This document shows positions 23,832 to 36,059 of a stretch of 64,000 nucleotides of DNA, one piece after another. How positions within the stretch are numbered: the first letter of the stretch is position 1; every line of letters starts with the position of its first letter. The notes under the pieces were generated by a model. It was not told the origin of the DNA. It saw nothing but the letters and a program-made list of their open reading frames with translations, and searched no databases. The DNA is from Sipunculus nudus (Eukaryota > Annelida > Sipuncula > Golfingiida > Sipunculidae), in NCBI GenBank assembly GCA_026874595.1, contig CM049310.1:4278001-4342000 (forward strand). The letters are read 5' to 3'. A program made the position numbers and the translations under genes.

Positions 23832-26387
23832 ATGTTTAAAAGACAACGTAACAGGCACGGAGGTGGCTTAATAGTATATGCAAGGGACCGCCTAACTTCA
23901 ACATATGTGCCCGAGTTACATATGGATGATATCGAAAAACTAAGGATTAATATTAAATGTCCCCGCAAGGGCTCCTTTTTTATAGGCGCTTTTTGCCGCC
24001 CTACCTCCGCTCCAATCAGCCTCTTCGAATCTTTGACAATAAACATTGAACATTCCCTCTCGCTATCCCTTAACATTTTTTTAATCTGAGATTTCAACAC
24101 TAACTGCAAGAACAATAATCACCACAACCCACTAGTCCCTATGTAACCTCTTTGATTTAGAGCAGCTAATTGATGAACCTGCTCGTGTGGCTGAAACCTC
24201 TTCTAGTAAATTTTCTGGAGTGTATAAAACCTCCCTCAATGATCTCTATGCAATATTTACTTACCTTCAATATGCATCTTTGCATACAAAAGATTGGTTA
24301 CATCGCACATACTTTAGACGACCATACAGGAAATTTAATGAAATAGCCTTCCTTGATAACTTGAAAAGAATAAAACATTTACTTATCCGAATCATACTCA
24401 CTGCATCTGATGTAAATGATGCATGGACTCTCTGGAAAGAGCCCTTTCTCAACGTTTGTTATAAGCATGCACCAATCAGACAAGTCAGAGTAAAATCTCA
24501 AAAACCGTGTTTTATTGACAATGAAACACGAGAAATTATGAGGCTACGTGACTTCGTGCATTAAAAATGGCTAAAAAACAACATTGAGCCTGATTTAGTT
24601 ATTTATAAACAACTTCGAAATTTAGTTAATATTAAAATCAAACGACATAAACATAGATTTTATATGACTAAGATAGGCCAAGCAGATATGAACCAAAAAA
24701 AGATAGGAACGTTGTGAACAGCATCTTAAAGAAAGCTCAGAATAGCATTGATCTCCGGCACATTAATATTGAAGAAGCGGCCAAACACTTTGCTCATGTT
24801 GGCCTTCAACTGTCTGACAAATTTCCTTCGTCCACGCAAAGCTTTGACATCCAAACAGCGTCCAGTAACTTTGAGTTTAATCACATAACTTCCTCTCTAT
24901 TACACCAGTTTCTTACAACCCTATCTCTCGAAAGTAAAATCGATGCCAACGGCATAAATACCAAACTGGTGAGAATAGCCTCACATATATTATGCGTCAG
25001 CTTAGCCACCTTGTTTAATCGGTGTATTAGTGAAGCTACCTTCCCCACTGAACGGAAATCCGCAAGAATCACTCCAATATACAAAGGTAAAGGATCCAAA
25101 GAAGATATTAATAATTATCGGCCTATTTCTGTCCTTCCTCCTTTAGCATGCATATTTGAAAAGGTTCTACATGCTCAAATGTTATACCACTTAAATCAAC
25201 ATTTAATAATAACTCATGATCAATCTGCTTTCTTGAAAAACCATTCGACTCAAACAAGTTTACATATAATTGGCTCGAAGCAATTGATACTAAACGTTTC
25301 GCAGGGGCTTGCTTCTTCGATCTCAAGAAATGTTTCGACACCGTCAGTCATGAAATTCTCTTAGAAAAAAATGAAACATTACGGTTTTCATGGTAAATCA
25401 CATGAACTAATTAAGAATTATCTTTCCATAGATCTCATGCTATAAAAAAAGCTAACGCAATATCTTCACAACATCCTGTGAAAACTGGAAACCCCTAAGG
25501 TGTTGTATTAGGACCAATATTATTTTTAATTTATGTAAATGATATAACTGGAAACACTAACAATCGTCAATGTAATCTTTTTGCGGATGACAGTATTATT
25601 AACTTTACAAGTAATGACCCTAACAAAATTAGACAACATGGCGTCACTACTTTTTCTAAATTGTTTTATAATAATAAGCTTTCAATCAATATCGAAAAAA
25701 ACAACAACGATCCTCTTCAGATCCCGTTCTATGGAGACTTTGGATCATAATATCACAGCATTTGACCAGCCCATCAAACAATCTAACAGTATCACTTACT
25801 TGGGGTTAGTGCTTAATGAAAACCTAACATGGTCGGATCACTCTGAACAAGCTCTGCAAAGAGCTCTTCTCTAAAGTAGGTGCACTCTTTAGGTGCAGTC
25901 GATACATACCACAAGACACCGCATTGATTGAAAATGTACACTGGCCTGATTCAGCCACATATTGACTACGCCTCACAATCTGGGGAAATGCGCGTTCTTC
26001 ATGTCTTACTTGCATTCAAAGTCTTCAAAATCGAGCCGCACCTATTATAAGTCGCAATTTTAATCATGAATGTAGCATAACAGCTAACCGTCAGTCCCTG
26101 GGCATTAAATTACTTGAAAAAAGACATGAATATCTGACTCGCATCCTTATGTTTAAATGTCTGAATAACTTAAGTCCATCCTGTATGACCGACCGGTTCA
26201 CTTCTATTCACCAAGTCCACCAACATGATACACGCAATAACTGTTCCAATAAATTATATGTACCCAAACCTCGGACAGACTACTTAAAGAAATCATTTTT
26301 ATGCCCAGGTCCTATTTTGTCGAACACATTGAATCAATCTCAAAGAAACTGCTCCTCCTTACAGGTCTTTAAAAAAAGTATCATGTA
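23832..26387 (+). pseudogene. LINE ORF2 (endonuclease, reverse transcriptase), broken
   Basis: Endonuclease piece 23832-24089 has RHGGGLIVYARDRLT and a following GAFCRPTS. The RT begins about 24714 with RPISVLPPLACIFEKVLHAQ near 25120 and the catalytic box FADD at 25580-25591, preceded by VVLGPILFLIYVNDI. A shifted frame (25581-25874) continues with SITYLGLVLNENLTW. The 3' domain 26149-26388 reads LMFKCLNNLSPSCMTDRF. In-frame stops occur near 24088, 24562, 25363 and 25497, and there are several frameshifts. Confidence 0.75.
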
Positions 26388-26752
26388 ATAAACCTCTGTG
26401 CTTTATATGTCATATATTGCATGCTATTTTATACACTCTTATATTTCATATTTATGTCAGATGCACTCATGATTGCCTTGTAAATAACGTTGCATGTTAT
26501 TTTTTTCATTTTCATGTTTAATATCACAACTTACTCTTTATTACGTTAAATTTCATAGTTATGTATTTTCATGTTAAATATCCTATCTTACTGCATAATT
26601 TTATATTTAGTCACTTTTATAAATTCTTATTGCATTTTACATGTTTAATTCATTGTATAAACTTTATAGCCCAACAGGGCAGATCAGACAATCTTGTCTG
26701 AACGGGCTTCCCTGTATAAATATGTTTTAATAATAATAATATTAATAATCGG

Positions 26753-27972
26753 ACTCTTTATATTATAGGCAGTTTCTGATGCACGTATATTGAAACACTA
26801 CCTAGGTGGCGCCACACGTCTTGTTTAAGAGACGAAGCTGTCCAGCATGAGACTTTGACACACATCAGTGTACATGCAACTTTTAAAAGAAATCCTTATA
26901 ATAGTGTTATACCTATATTTGTTAGTCAGTAGCAGGTACAGTGAGATAAATCGCATAAAAATCCAAGAAATCAGTGTAGGTGGCACCATCAGTCATTCGC
27001 ACGAGAAAAAGTTATCATGGATCTTGCGTCATGGAAAATTTCATGACACTCCATCCATCCAATCTTGCAATATCTATTTTTTATCATATTCTATTAAATA
27101 TGTAATTGTTTAATGTGAAAGTCCCTCTCATTATAATGTGGCTAATTTATATGCTTCGTAGTATGACCTATATTTATGCATGGGAAAATATTGAAAGGTA
27201 TCTATCCGTTACTTGGTTGGATAAACTGTTAATTTTTTTTAACTGGCAGTGATGCGCAAAGTCGGAAAAAGGATTTTATCTTGCGCTTATGATAAAGCTT
27301 TTTCGAGTTATATGGTCATACTAATTTTCAGAACAAATATCCATCCTTTCTCGATATATCTAATGTAAATATTCGTCTGCATGCGAAGATCTTTAAAGTG
27401 AATTATTCCCTTTATTTATTTTACCTTTCATCCGTGCTCCATCTACAGGTCCTATGTTTTATGTTAGGTTATACAAAAACTGTACATATCAGCACAATTT
27501 TGCCATCTACTCTACCATTCAGACCCCGCTGGCTGCAATAATTTCCAATGAACCGATCAAACACAGAATTGAACCTGTTATGTTTGGAAGCACATGATGA
27601 TCAACTAGAAATGGTTGAACTGAGCAAAGTCTTTCGTTTTACCTTAAACTATAGACATTTTCTAATCTGGGAGAGATTTCTTTTCGAACACCTTGATTTC
27701 TGCTATCACTGACCTGCCAGCGACCTCTAGTTTTGGTATACTTAATTTTTTTTATATATCCAGAGTAATGGGTCACCCGAGAATGACAACCCGTATCTTG
27801 CCCTCAAAGGAGCGGGTATCACAAAACTTCACGTAGCTCAATGTCACCAATTTCAGGACCTTGTACTCGTGTTGGTATGAACAGGTTCAAGAAAACCAGG
27901 TTATTTGTTAACGACAGGAACAGATAGGAGTAAGGGTTGGTTGAAGAAAATGTCAACTATCAGGTAATACTG
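26753..27972. other. Intergenic DNA between LINE and gypsy element
   Basis: Contains two GGTGGCGCCAC-type motifs (near 26809) and GGTGGCACCATC (26979), marking a fragment of the same dispersed family as 44900-45480. No gene is seen. Confidence 0.5.
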
Positions 27973-28747
27973 TGTAACGTTTTTACCCCTTTTTACTATA
28001 AACCCGAACCCTGGCCGTTATAAAATTAATCCGGGCAAGGGAGTAACTAAGCAGGTTTGCTGGTCCCCGCTACGCGTCACTTAGACTTGTTAAATATTTA
28101 AGACTGGGGAAGTGTTAAAATTATCACAGGGGGTAAATCCCTGTGTGTGGAGACTTCTCGTTGTGTTTTACCTTACTACAAAACAAGCAACTCGCTTATA
28201 AACAACAAATATATTTAATAATCAAAACGTCTGTTCGTATAAACTTGAGAGACATTACAAGTCATTCACGCCTGTTCCGACATACAAAGTTGCAGGCAAT
28301 GAGATATAAACGATACTGTGATTTTATACGTAAAACTTAACCGAGGCTGCATCGTTTCACTCACCAGACTATGGCTACTACAGCCTTACCTTACGTTTCC
28401 CTATGTCTATGGCCGCAGTTCCAAAGTTAAACCCACGCCTAACTACCAGAAGACCGGAACCCGGTTAGACATCCTTACCTCTAAGAGTTGTCGCAACAAG
28501 TCTCAAGTCGTTTCAGCAAGCGCAAGACAATCAGTTTCCCTTCAGCCCTCTCAGCCAATTAAAAAGCTACGATCACCTGTCACCTCATAGGTCAAGGTTC
28601 AAAAGCGGGTCTAGCGCGGGCCAGCGCGGGTACGCCCGACCTTTGACCCGGCCGGCTGAACATTTACCAAAAAAAAAAAAAGAATAGACATAGTACGACC
28701 AAGACATCTTACCACAGCTTAACCCTATAAACCCTAAATTCGTTACA
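27973..28747 (-). repeat. 3' LTR of the gypsy element (775 bp)
   Basis: Partner of 37653-38425. Differences include single substitutions, a longer A run (28670-28683) and one base in the GCTACGCGTCAC segment. The two DR1-like motifs are conserved at 28589-28601 and 28638-28649. Confidence 0.93.
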
Positions 28748-28757
28748 CTCCCCCCTG
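28748..28757 (-). promoter_or_regulatory. Polypurine tract of the gypsy element
   Basis: The minus strand reads CAGGGGGGAG directly before the 3' LTR, the expected plus-strand primer site for reverse transcription. Confidence 0.75.
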
Positions 28758-29039
28758 CTTAAATTAATGCTCGTCCTCGAGCTGTCACCCGGTATAAAAT
28801 CCAATTAAATTAAAAAAAATATAAACACCTAGTCCCTGAAAATAAGAAAAAAAATGCATTAAACAATAGTTTAGACACCGAGTAATAATCACTTCTTTCT
28901 TCTGTCTTCCTTCTATCTATACTGGGTCGCCTGTCTTCTCATCCTTCTCTCCGGTCAGGCTGGTTCCGCACGCCTCCTTCATGATCTTCTTTAGGCAATC
29001 GTCCCTCTCTTTCTGCGCATCATTTTCCCTCTCCAGTCG

Positions 29040-29913
29040 CTAACGCAAGTTACGCTGTGCGTCCACCTTTTCTTGCCAGCTTTCGTTCTCGAGCGCTTTC
29101 AAATTCTGTCTGGCCTCCGCCAACTCTTGCAAAAGCGAGGTGCGACTGGCAGCACGGTCTGCCACTGGTGGCTCCGTAGGCCCCGGACGGCCTGGCGGTA
29201 GGGACGACGTATCCTCCATGGTGGGTGTAGGCAGCCCTGGTGACTCCAGGAACCTTAGTACTTCGGATTGGGGCTTCTCAGATGGTTCCTCAAGACTCGT
29301 CTGGCTGTCGCCACCAATGCTTGAGTCATCGCTGGTTTCGACCTCTAAAGCCACGGGTAAACCCGTCTGCGGGTTGACAGGGAATGGCAACCCTCTCGGG
29401 TCACAGAAAAACCGATTGACCTCCCTTACTCGCCGCAGCATCGAAGTGGGTAGCGTCCTGCTGTGGACATTCCGTAAATGGCGTCTGGCCATGTCCGCAC
29501 GAGCATGGCGGTAGGGGCATTCCGTGCAACAGAACAGGACCATGTGCGGAACATGGTACTGCCGAAGGTGTTGGATCAGCCCCTTCAACCTGGCGTAGGT
29601 CTTGCTACCTGGGGCAGGACAGTTAGGGACTTCACAGCGCCACCTGCCCTCGACGGTCTTCCACGTTGGGCTCGACCTGTCCACCTTCCTTCGTCACGAC
29701 GCTGCGTAGCGTCTCTACCTTCTTGTTCGTAGCCGTGTCACCCAAACCCTCCTGCTCAGGAGTTGGTTCCTGCGTCGGCTCCACGCCAGACAGGCTGGAG
29801 CTGATCGCACTCTCAAGCAAGTCAATCACATCATCTGTAGGCGCTGCTCCGTCTCCGTCGGTCGGCATCTCGTCGAACAGGTCCAGGACGAAATCAACAA
29901 GTGGCTCAGCCAT
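29040..29913 (-). pseudogene. Extra ORF of the gypsy element with two C2H2 zinc fingers
   Basis: It lies between integrase and the polypurine tract, where env sits in some relatives, in the sense orientation. The first part, 29913-29632, is an acidic leader (MAEPLVDFVLDLFDEMPTDG). It shifts frame in the overlap to 29684-29040. There, CEVPNC...HLRQYH (C-x4-C-x16-H-x4-H) and CTEC...HLRNVH (C-x2-C-x12-H-x4-H) are followed by a coiled-coil-like end. There is no signal peptide or membrane segment, so it is not env. Confidence 0.7.
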
Positions 29914-30004
29914 CTTGGTACTGCAAAGAAAAACAAAATATTTGGTAAAATTAACTTAAGGTGAGACCCTATATACTCTTAAAGCTAATTTCCCATGTTT
30001 CCTT

Positions 30005-31369
30005 CTAAGATTCTATAAGATGCTTTGGCGGCTTTCGCTTTCGCCCAGAGCGTCGATACGATTCACTATGATTACCACCCGGACTGGTCATGTCAACTTG
30101 TTTCTTGTTTATATCGCTATCTTCAGCTGATGCATCTGGTGCCTCAGAGTTTGTCTCCGTGAGATCATTTTGTTCTTCGTGTGTTTCAAGCCAACTTTTT
30201 GTTTTCTCGTCTCCTTCATCGAACTGAGCTTGCTTTAAGTCGTTCACATGGACCACTTTGGGTTTTGATCTTTGGCTTTGTTGCACCTTGTAGACTAGAT
30301 CACTAATTCTTTCTGTGACCAAATATGGACCAGTCCATCCTAGTCCAAATTTCTCTCTGGCTGCAAGAGGATAGTACCTGTACACCCAACTTCCCAACTG
30401 AAATCCATGCTCTTCGGCACTGCGGTCATAATTTTGCTTTTGCCTCACGGCTGCTTTTTGCAGATTACCCCTTGCATATTCAAATGCATTCTGCATGGAA
30501 TCTCTCAACCATTCCACATACTGGACGGGACAGTTCGGCACCTCATCACAATTCGGTGGGGTCCCGACCATAACGTCAATGGGCAGTTGTACGTCACGGC
30601 CCAGCATCATACTATTAAGGGTGCATCGCGTACTTTCATGCATGGTATTCTTATAGGCCAGCATGACAAACGGTAAGTGTTCATCCCAGTCTCTCCGATG
30701 TTGTTTCGTGAAGGCGGATAGCATTTGGGCCACTGTCCTGTTGAAACGTTCGATCATTCCATCGGATTGTGGATGGTACGGAGTCGTTCTGGTTTTCTGA
30801 ATCCTTAGCAAGCGACAGGTATCCTGGAACAAGTGCGATTCGAAATCTCTGCCCTGATCGGTGTGTATAGTTCTTGGGACTTCAAGCCTACATATCCACT
30901 CTTTCACCAATACTTCCGCCACAGTTTCCGCAGTCTGGTTGGGCATAGCGTATGCTTCGGTCCATTTCGTAAAATAGTCGCCGATGACCAGAACATACCG
31001 ATTCCCTTTTTCCGAGGTAGTAACCGGCCCCAACACGTCTATGGCAATGCGCTCTAGGGGGTTACCAACAAGTTCTTGTTTTAGGGGCGCCTTCTTTGAA
31101 CCTTTCTTTGGTTTTCTACTTCCACATATCTTGCACTTCCGGCACCATCGTTCAACATCTCTCCGGTGGCCAGGCCAATAAAAGCGGCGTCTCACATTCT
31201 GTAGCGTTTTTGTCACGCCCAAATGTCCGGCCATATGGTGGTCATGTAGATGTCCAAGTATCTGCCGTCTGAGGCGCTTTGGTGCCACAAGCTGGTATTT
31301 TATCCCTTGGTGGGATTCTGGATACCACTTGCGATACAAGAGCCCATCTTGATCTCCAAAACGGACCAC
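30005..31369 (-). pseudogene. gypsy integrase
   Basis: 454 codons. HHCC zinc domain (H..H in HDHHMAGHLG, WCRKCKIC), catalytic core D, D, E in AIDVLGPV, HTDQGRDFES and DGMIERFNRT, then a GPY-type module (GWTGPYLV) and an acidic/basic tail. There is no chromodomain. A frameshift near 31370 separates it from the frame carrying the linker at 31575-31370. Confidence 0.85.
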
Positions 31370-31575
31370 TGACTCCTCAGCGCTTTTTCCTCGTTATCCG
31401 AACCGGATATTTCTTTCCATGTAGGTCTGTGAGCAGAACTGGCTTTCCATCTAATAGCCTCGGCTATGAAGGAATCATCTGCTTGCCATTCCTTTAACTT
31501 ATCCGGTGTCCACGAATCTAACCAGTCGGATGCGTCACATGACTGATTTGAACCTGTCGTGCCGTCCCCTCTCTT

Positions 31576-32430
31576 TTAATCAGACATGTTTTCTTTTTCT
31601 CTCATACATCTGCTCTTGCCGGCCTGCCCACATTGGTCTGAAGTGTTAGTCTCAGCTACACATTCCGATCTCCCTTTGCACTGCGTACATTCGACCCTCG
31701 ACAGGCCGACAGCATTACCATGCTGGCGCCCAGGCCGGTGTTGCACTTCGAAGTCGTAAGTATCGATAACAGATATCCATCTAGCGATCATACCCTCTGG
31801 GTCTTTGAAGCGTAACAGCTATCGCAACGAAGCATGATCTGTTCGCAACAGGAAACGTCTCCCCCAGAGGTATGTGTGAAAATGTTTTACGAACTTAACG
31901 ACCGCTAACAGCTCGCGTTTTGTCGTGCAGTAGCGCCGTTGAGCTTTATTCAATGTGCGACTGCCATAAGCAATAGGACGCTCCAGGCCATCCTGTATCT
32001 GAGAAAGAACTCCTGATATACCAACACCACTTGCATCAGTGTCAAGTATCAGCAGCCCCTCCTGTTGTGGGTATGAGAGTACTGGTGCACGAATCAGCAT
32101 CTCTTTAAAAGTGATGAAAGCTTCGTCGCAAGCCTTGACCCATTTGAACTTGACATTTTTCCGAGTCAGGTTAGTCAGCGGTTCTGCGACTGTTGCGTAA
32201 TGTGGGATAAAGCGCCGGTAATAGGAGGTAAATTCCACAAAACTACGCACTCCAGTCTTGCACCGCGGTACCTTCCAGTCCCTGACGGCAGCTACCTTAT
32301 CTTGGTCACAGTGTACCCCTTCCCGAGAAACAACATGCCCCAGAAAGGCAACACTTTCTTTGAAAAGGCCACATTTCTCTGGTTTTAGTTTCAGTCCCGC
32401 TTGTCTCAACCGATCGAAAACAAACTTCAA
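31576..32430 (-). pseudogene. gypsy RT thumb and RNase H
   Basis: Same frame as the preceding ORF, after the TAG. Contains YYRRFIPHYA (connection), LILDTDASGVGISGVLSQ and TKRELLAVVKF (RNase H acidic residues), and TDHASLR. A second TAG at 31821-31819 replaces a conserved Trp codon position, and a TAA follows near 31576. VQHRPGRQHGNAV lies between. Confidence 0.8.
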
Positions 32431-32433
32431 GTT

Positions 32434-34389
32434 CTACACAGCTCCAGGGAAGTCTGACCCAAACACAATAATATCGTCGAGGTCGACCAAACACCTTTCC
32501 CACTGTAGGCCTCTCAACACGAGTTCCATCAAACGAGAAAAGGAAGCTGGGGCATTGCTGAGCCCGAACGGCATCACTTTCCACTGAAACAGACCTCTTC
32601 TCGTTGCGAAGGCTGTCTTCGGACGGTCTTCAGGGGCCACCATGACCTGCCAGTATCCACTCGCGAGGTCAAGGATACTGAACCGGCTCGATCCCGACAG
32701 TGCGTCCATCGTATCATTAATTCGTGGCAGCGGATAAGCGTCCTTCCTGGTAACACTGTTAAGACGTCGGTAGTCGATACAAAATCGCGTTGATCCATCT
32801 TTCTTTTTAGCTAGAACCACGGTTGCAGCCCAGGGACTGTCGCTCGGTTCAGCTAAACCTTTTTCTAATAGTTTGTCGACTTCCATGCCAACGATCTCCC
32901 TCTGCTTTGCTGGTAACCTACGGGGATGCTGCTTTATCGGTCGGTTGTCGCCAGTATCTATGGTGTGCTGTATCAGCAGTGTTTTGCCTAACCCGCCATC
33001 CGGCGTAGCAAACACATCTGCACACTCGCAAATTAGCTTTTCAACATCGCTCCTCTGGTCCTCATCTAGTCCCCGGGATGCTTCTTCAAATAACTGCCTA
33101 AGGTGATCCGGGAGAGGCCCACCACGCTCACTCCCAACCGCCCTAGCATGTGCCGCGTCTGGTCTGGCGCTTGCCGTGTCGCCCACTTTATCAACAGGAG
33201 TCAGCCTCACCACTATAGTTCCTGCGTTCACACGCACTGGCTGGTCCCCCAAATTGATCAGGCAAACAGGCGCTTCCCTTGCCGCGACGTCAATAAGAGG
33301 AGCACCAACAATTAATCCCTTATCATCAACAAAATCCACGGCTGGCTCAACCAGCCCTGCTGTAAAAGTTCTGCCCGGGTGAAACATGTCAATGATGACC
33401 GGTACCTGCATTTCGTGACGAGGAGGAATGTCCACAGGCTCTGCCAGACGCACTCGGCAGCAGTAGCTTGTTCCCTCCGACTTACAGAGCAATTCCTCTC
33501 CTTCAATTGTAAGTACCCCCGATGTCAAATCAATTTTACCCCGGCAACGCCTAAGGAAATCCATTCCAAGTATACCGTCCTCGCTAATCTTAGCTACTTG
33601 CACGGGGAATTTCATGCACGTCTCCCCAAGTTTTAACTCAAACTCTGCTTCTCCATCAACAGCAACAGGAGTACCATCCACTGCAAACAAGCTGTCATTA
33701 GCAGTTTGAAGGTTTGGCCTCTGTGCTGTCTTGTTTTGATATACTGTTCGGCTAATCACGGTGAAGTCTGAGCCCGTATCAATGAGAAACTTCACAGATG
33801 TCCCATTGATTTTGGCAGCGGCTACCCATCCTCCACCTTGCTTATTGTTTAGATTCCTCACAGGAGAGTTCTTACTCGAGTTTGCCGCCGCCGTATTCCC
33901 TTCTCGGTTCGCTTGGTGTCTGTTCTCAGGACAATCTCGACTGAAATGCCCTGGCTTCTGGCAGTTATAGCACAGTTTCTCGTCCCGGCGTCGACCGGTG
34001 GGCTGGTTGAATTGTTTGTTCACCATCCCGCATGGGGTCGGGGCTTCCCCTTCTCTGTGTAGGCGGGAATCATTCATTTCCTGCACCGTACGCCTCAAAG
34101 AGATCATTTCTTTGTGCATACCCTGCAGAAGCTGATCCTTCTTTTCATCTTCACGACATTTCTCTTCCAACTGCTTGAGAAGGCGATGTATCTGTTGTTT
34201 TAAAATATCAACTTCTTTCTCTGCCCTTTTTCCAGACGGGTTATCCTGACGGCCATCTTGCATAGACCTCTGCCTACCGAGTCTTGTCGTTACGTGACCC
34301 TCGCTTTTCTCGAAAGACTCGTATTGGGTAGCAAAGCAAATCGCTTCATCCAGCGTGTCTGGCACCCTCAAATCTACATGTTTTCTCAT
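32434..34389 (-). pseudogene. gypsy gag C-terminus, protease and reverse transcriptase
   Basis: 651 codons. Residues about 60-105 are coiled coil; 140-153 a zinc knuckle CYNCQKPGHFSRDC; 202-208 the aspartic protease site LIDTGSD; from about 535 the RT fingers and palm (FCIDYRRLN, ILDLASGYWQV, VMPFGLSNAPASF). The catalytic box reads DLDD at 32484-32473, where the family has an aromatic residue first. A TAG at 32436-32434 truncates RT shortly after. Confidence 0.85.
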
Positions 34390-35546
34390 CTCTTCTTCGG
34401 GTAACCCTCGTATAAATTTATGATGGCTGTACGCTCTTGAGCGTCCATCTCGAATTTCGGGTAAGCCTTCTGCGACAGCCGGAGAAGGTCACAGCCAAAT
34501 TCCATCAAGGTCTCATTGGGTTGTTTCTTCCTCGTCCTCATGGTGAAACGAAAATTGTTCTCTCGGTTAGGAGGATCAAAACGTTTTCCGAGTAAACTGG
34601 TTAACGATCGGAAGTCCTGCCGTTGTCCTTCAGGTAGCTGACTCAAAACCCTTTGAGCTCTCCCTCTCAGGCTCGCCGCCAGCTGTAAACCCTTCTCTGC
34701 CTCGTCCCATCCGTTCCATTTAGCAATCATCTCAAAGTGGGCGAGGTAATCTTGCCACTCAACTCGCTCACCATCAAACTTATCGGCATCTTTTGGCTGA
34801 CGTGACGCTGGCCTAGGCATACGGATCTGCGGATCATGCCTCATTTCTGGGGCTCCACGAGACCAAATCCGATGCGGCTCAATTTCCGGGTTGAAGTCGA
34901 TAGAATAGCCTCGTTGTAGGCACCTTCCGGTATTTGGTGCTCCGCATCGGCTGAAGTTGCCCTGTTCACGTTCCCGGTAGAAGTCGTTATAGCAATCTCG
35001 TTGCGTATTTCTACGCATTGATCGTCCCTGATTGCCAGGCTCACTGTAAGCACGCTGTTCAGCACCATACAGTCGAGGTGTACTGACATTAATCTCATTC
35101 GGCATGTATGCCGACCTATGCGGATCTCCGATGGGGTCCCGAACTTGTCCGCTTGTTCCACGATTGATTCTCGACGAAAACTCCGTACTCTGCATCACTC
35201 CTGCTTGCCATGGCACAGTACCGTCGAAACATTCTGCATCCGGCCTAGCACGTACCGGACCATGTTGAATTAGACTGCTACCTCGGTAAGCGTCGGCTTC
35301 GACGCTAGATGTCTCCACCTCCAATACGCCTCTATGCCTGTTTTCTCCATAAGAAATCACAGCAGACCCGCTGCGACTACAAACGGTCTCGTTCACTGTG
35401 TACATCGATTCGCCATCCAATGTCAGACGAGCCGTCCTGGGAGGGTCCAACATGCGAATACTGTTCTCTGTAACAGGCGGTCTCCGAGAATATGGCCCCG
35501 TCTCTGGCCTGAGCCCGGAGCGTTCGGCCTGGCGTGCTGCATCCAT
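34386..35546 (-). pseudogene. gypsy gag, N-terminal part
   Basis: 386 codons. The C-terminal half (DKFDGERVEWQDYLAHFEMI onward, through LRGRAQRVLSQLP) is a retrotransposon gag capsid-like domain. The frame is lost between about 34450 and 34400. The natural continuation lies in the frame of the next ORF, which opens at 34389, so a one-base indel separates the two; the four-base overlap is not a programmed feature I can confirm. Confidence 0.75.
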
Positions 35547-36059
35547 CTTGATCGCAGTAAAGCGTGAACAGATAGTCGCCGTCCAGCGAAGTCAGTTTCG
35601 CGCACGTGAAATCAAAATACCTCTTCGGCGCTTCTCTTGTCCACGATTACAGCTTCCAGCAATCAGTGTTCTTCTTGACGGGTATACTTCGCTATACAGC
35701 ACGAGTACTTCGTTTAACGGCTCCTTCGCCCGAACTGCAGCCAATCTCTAACAGTAGTCACTGGAAAATCCTTCTTATATACGTTCTTTGCAGCCTCCCT
35801 CTTCAGCAGCAAGATAAGTGTCGCCTGAACGTTGCCAAACAGCACAGACAGACTAACACAGGTGGGAAGAGAAAGAAATACACAATCTCGAAAATTACAG
35901 TCGCTTTTCAGCGCTATAATTTACCATAATATTAAATTCTTGACCTTTGTTTGCAAGTATCCGCACCGCTATACACAGCATGCGTAGACTCGGGGGTGTG
36001 TGTGTGCGTGTGTCCCGGTAACATATCCTGTTATTAACAGTTAACAGCAAAAGCACAAA

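Larger units (their letters stand above)
22140..26752 (+). mobile_element. Decayed CR1-like LINE retrotransposon
   Basis: Order on the plus strand: ORF1 with PHD-like and coiled-coil segments, an APE-type endonuclease, reverse transcriptase, a conserved C-terminal region and an A/T-rich tail with AATAAT repeats (26729-26749). A PHD finger in ORF1 is known in the CR1 clade. The 5' limit is uncertain. Multiple stops and frameshifts make it inactive. Confidence 0.8.

Noticed and set aside
29040-29913. Envelope gene of the gypsy element
   Set aside because: No signal peptide, membrane segment or glycoprotein features; C2H2 fingers point to DNA binding.
34386-34389. ATGA overlap between the two gypsy ORFs as a translational coupling site
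   Set aside because: The coding similarity crosses the overlap in a shifted frame, so the junction is best explained by a one-base indel in gag.
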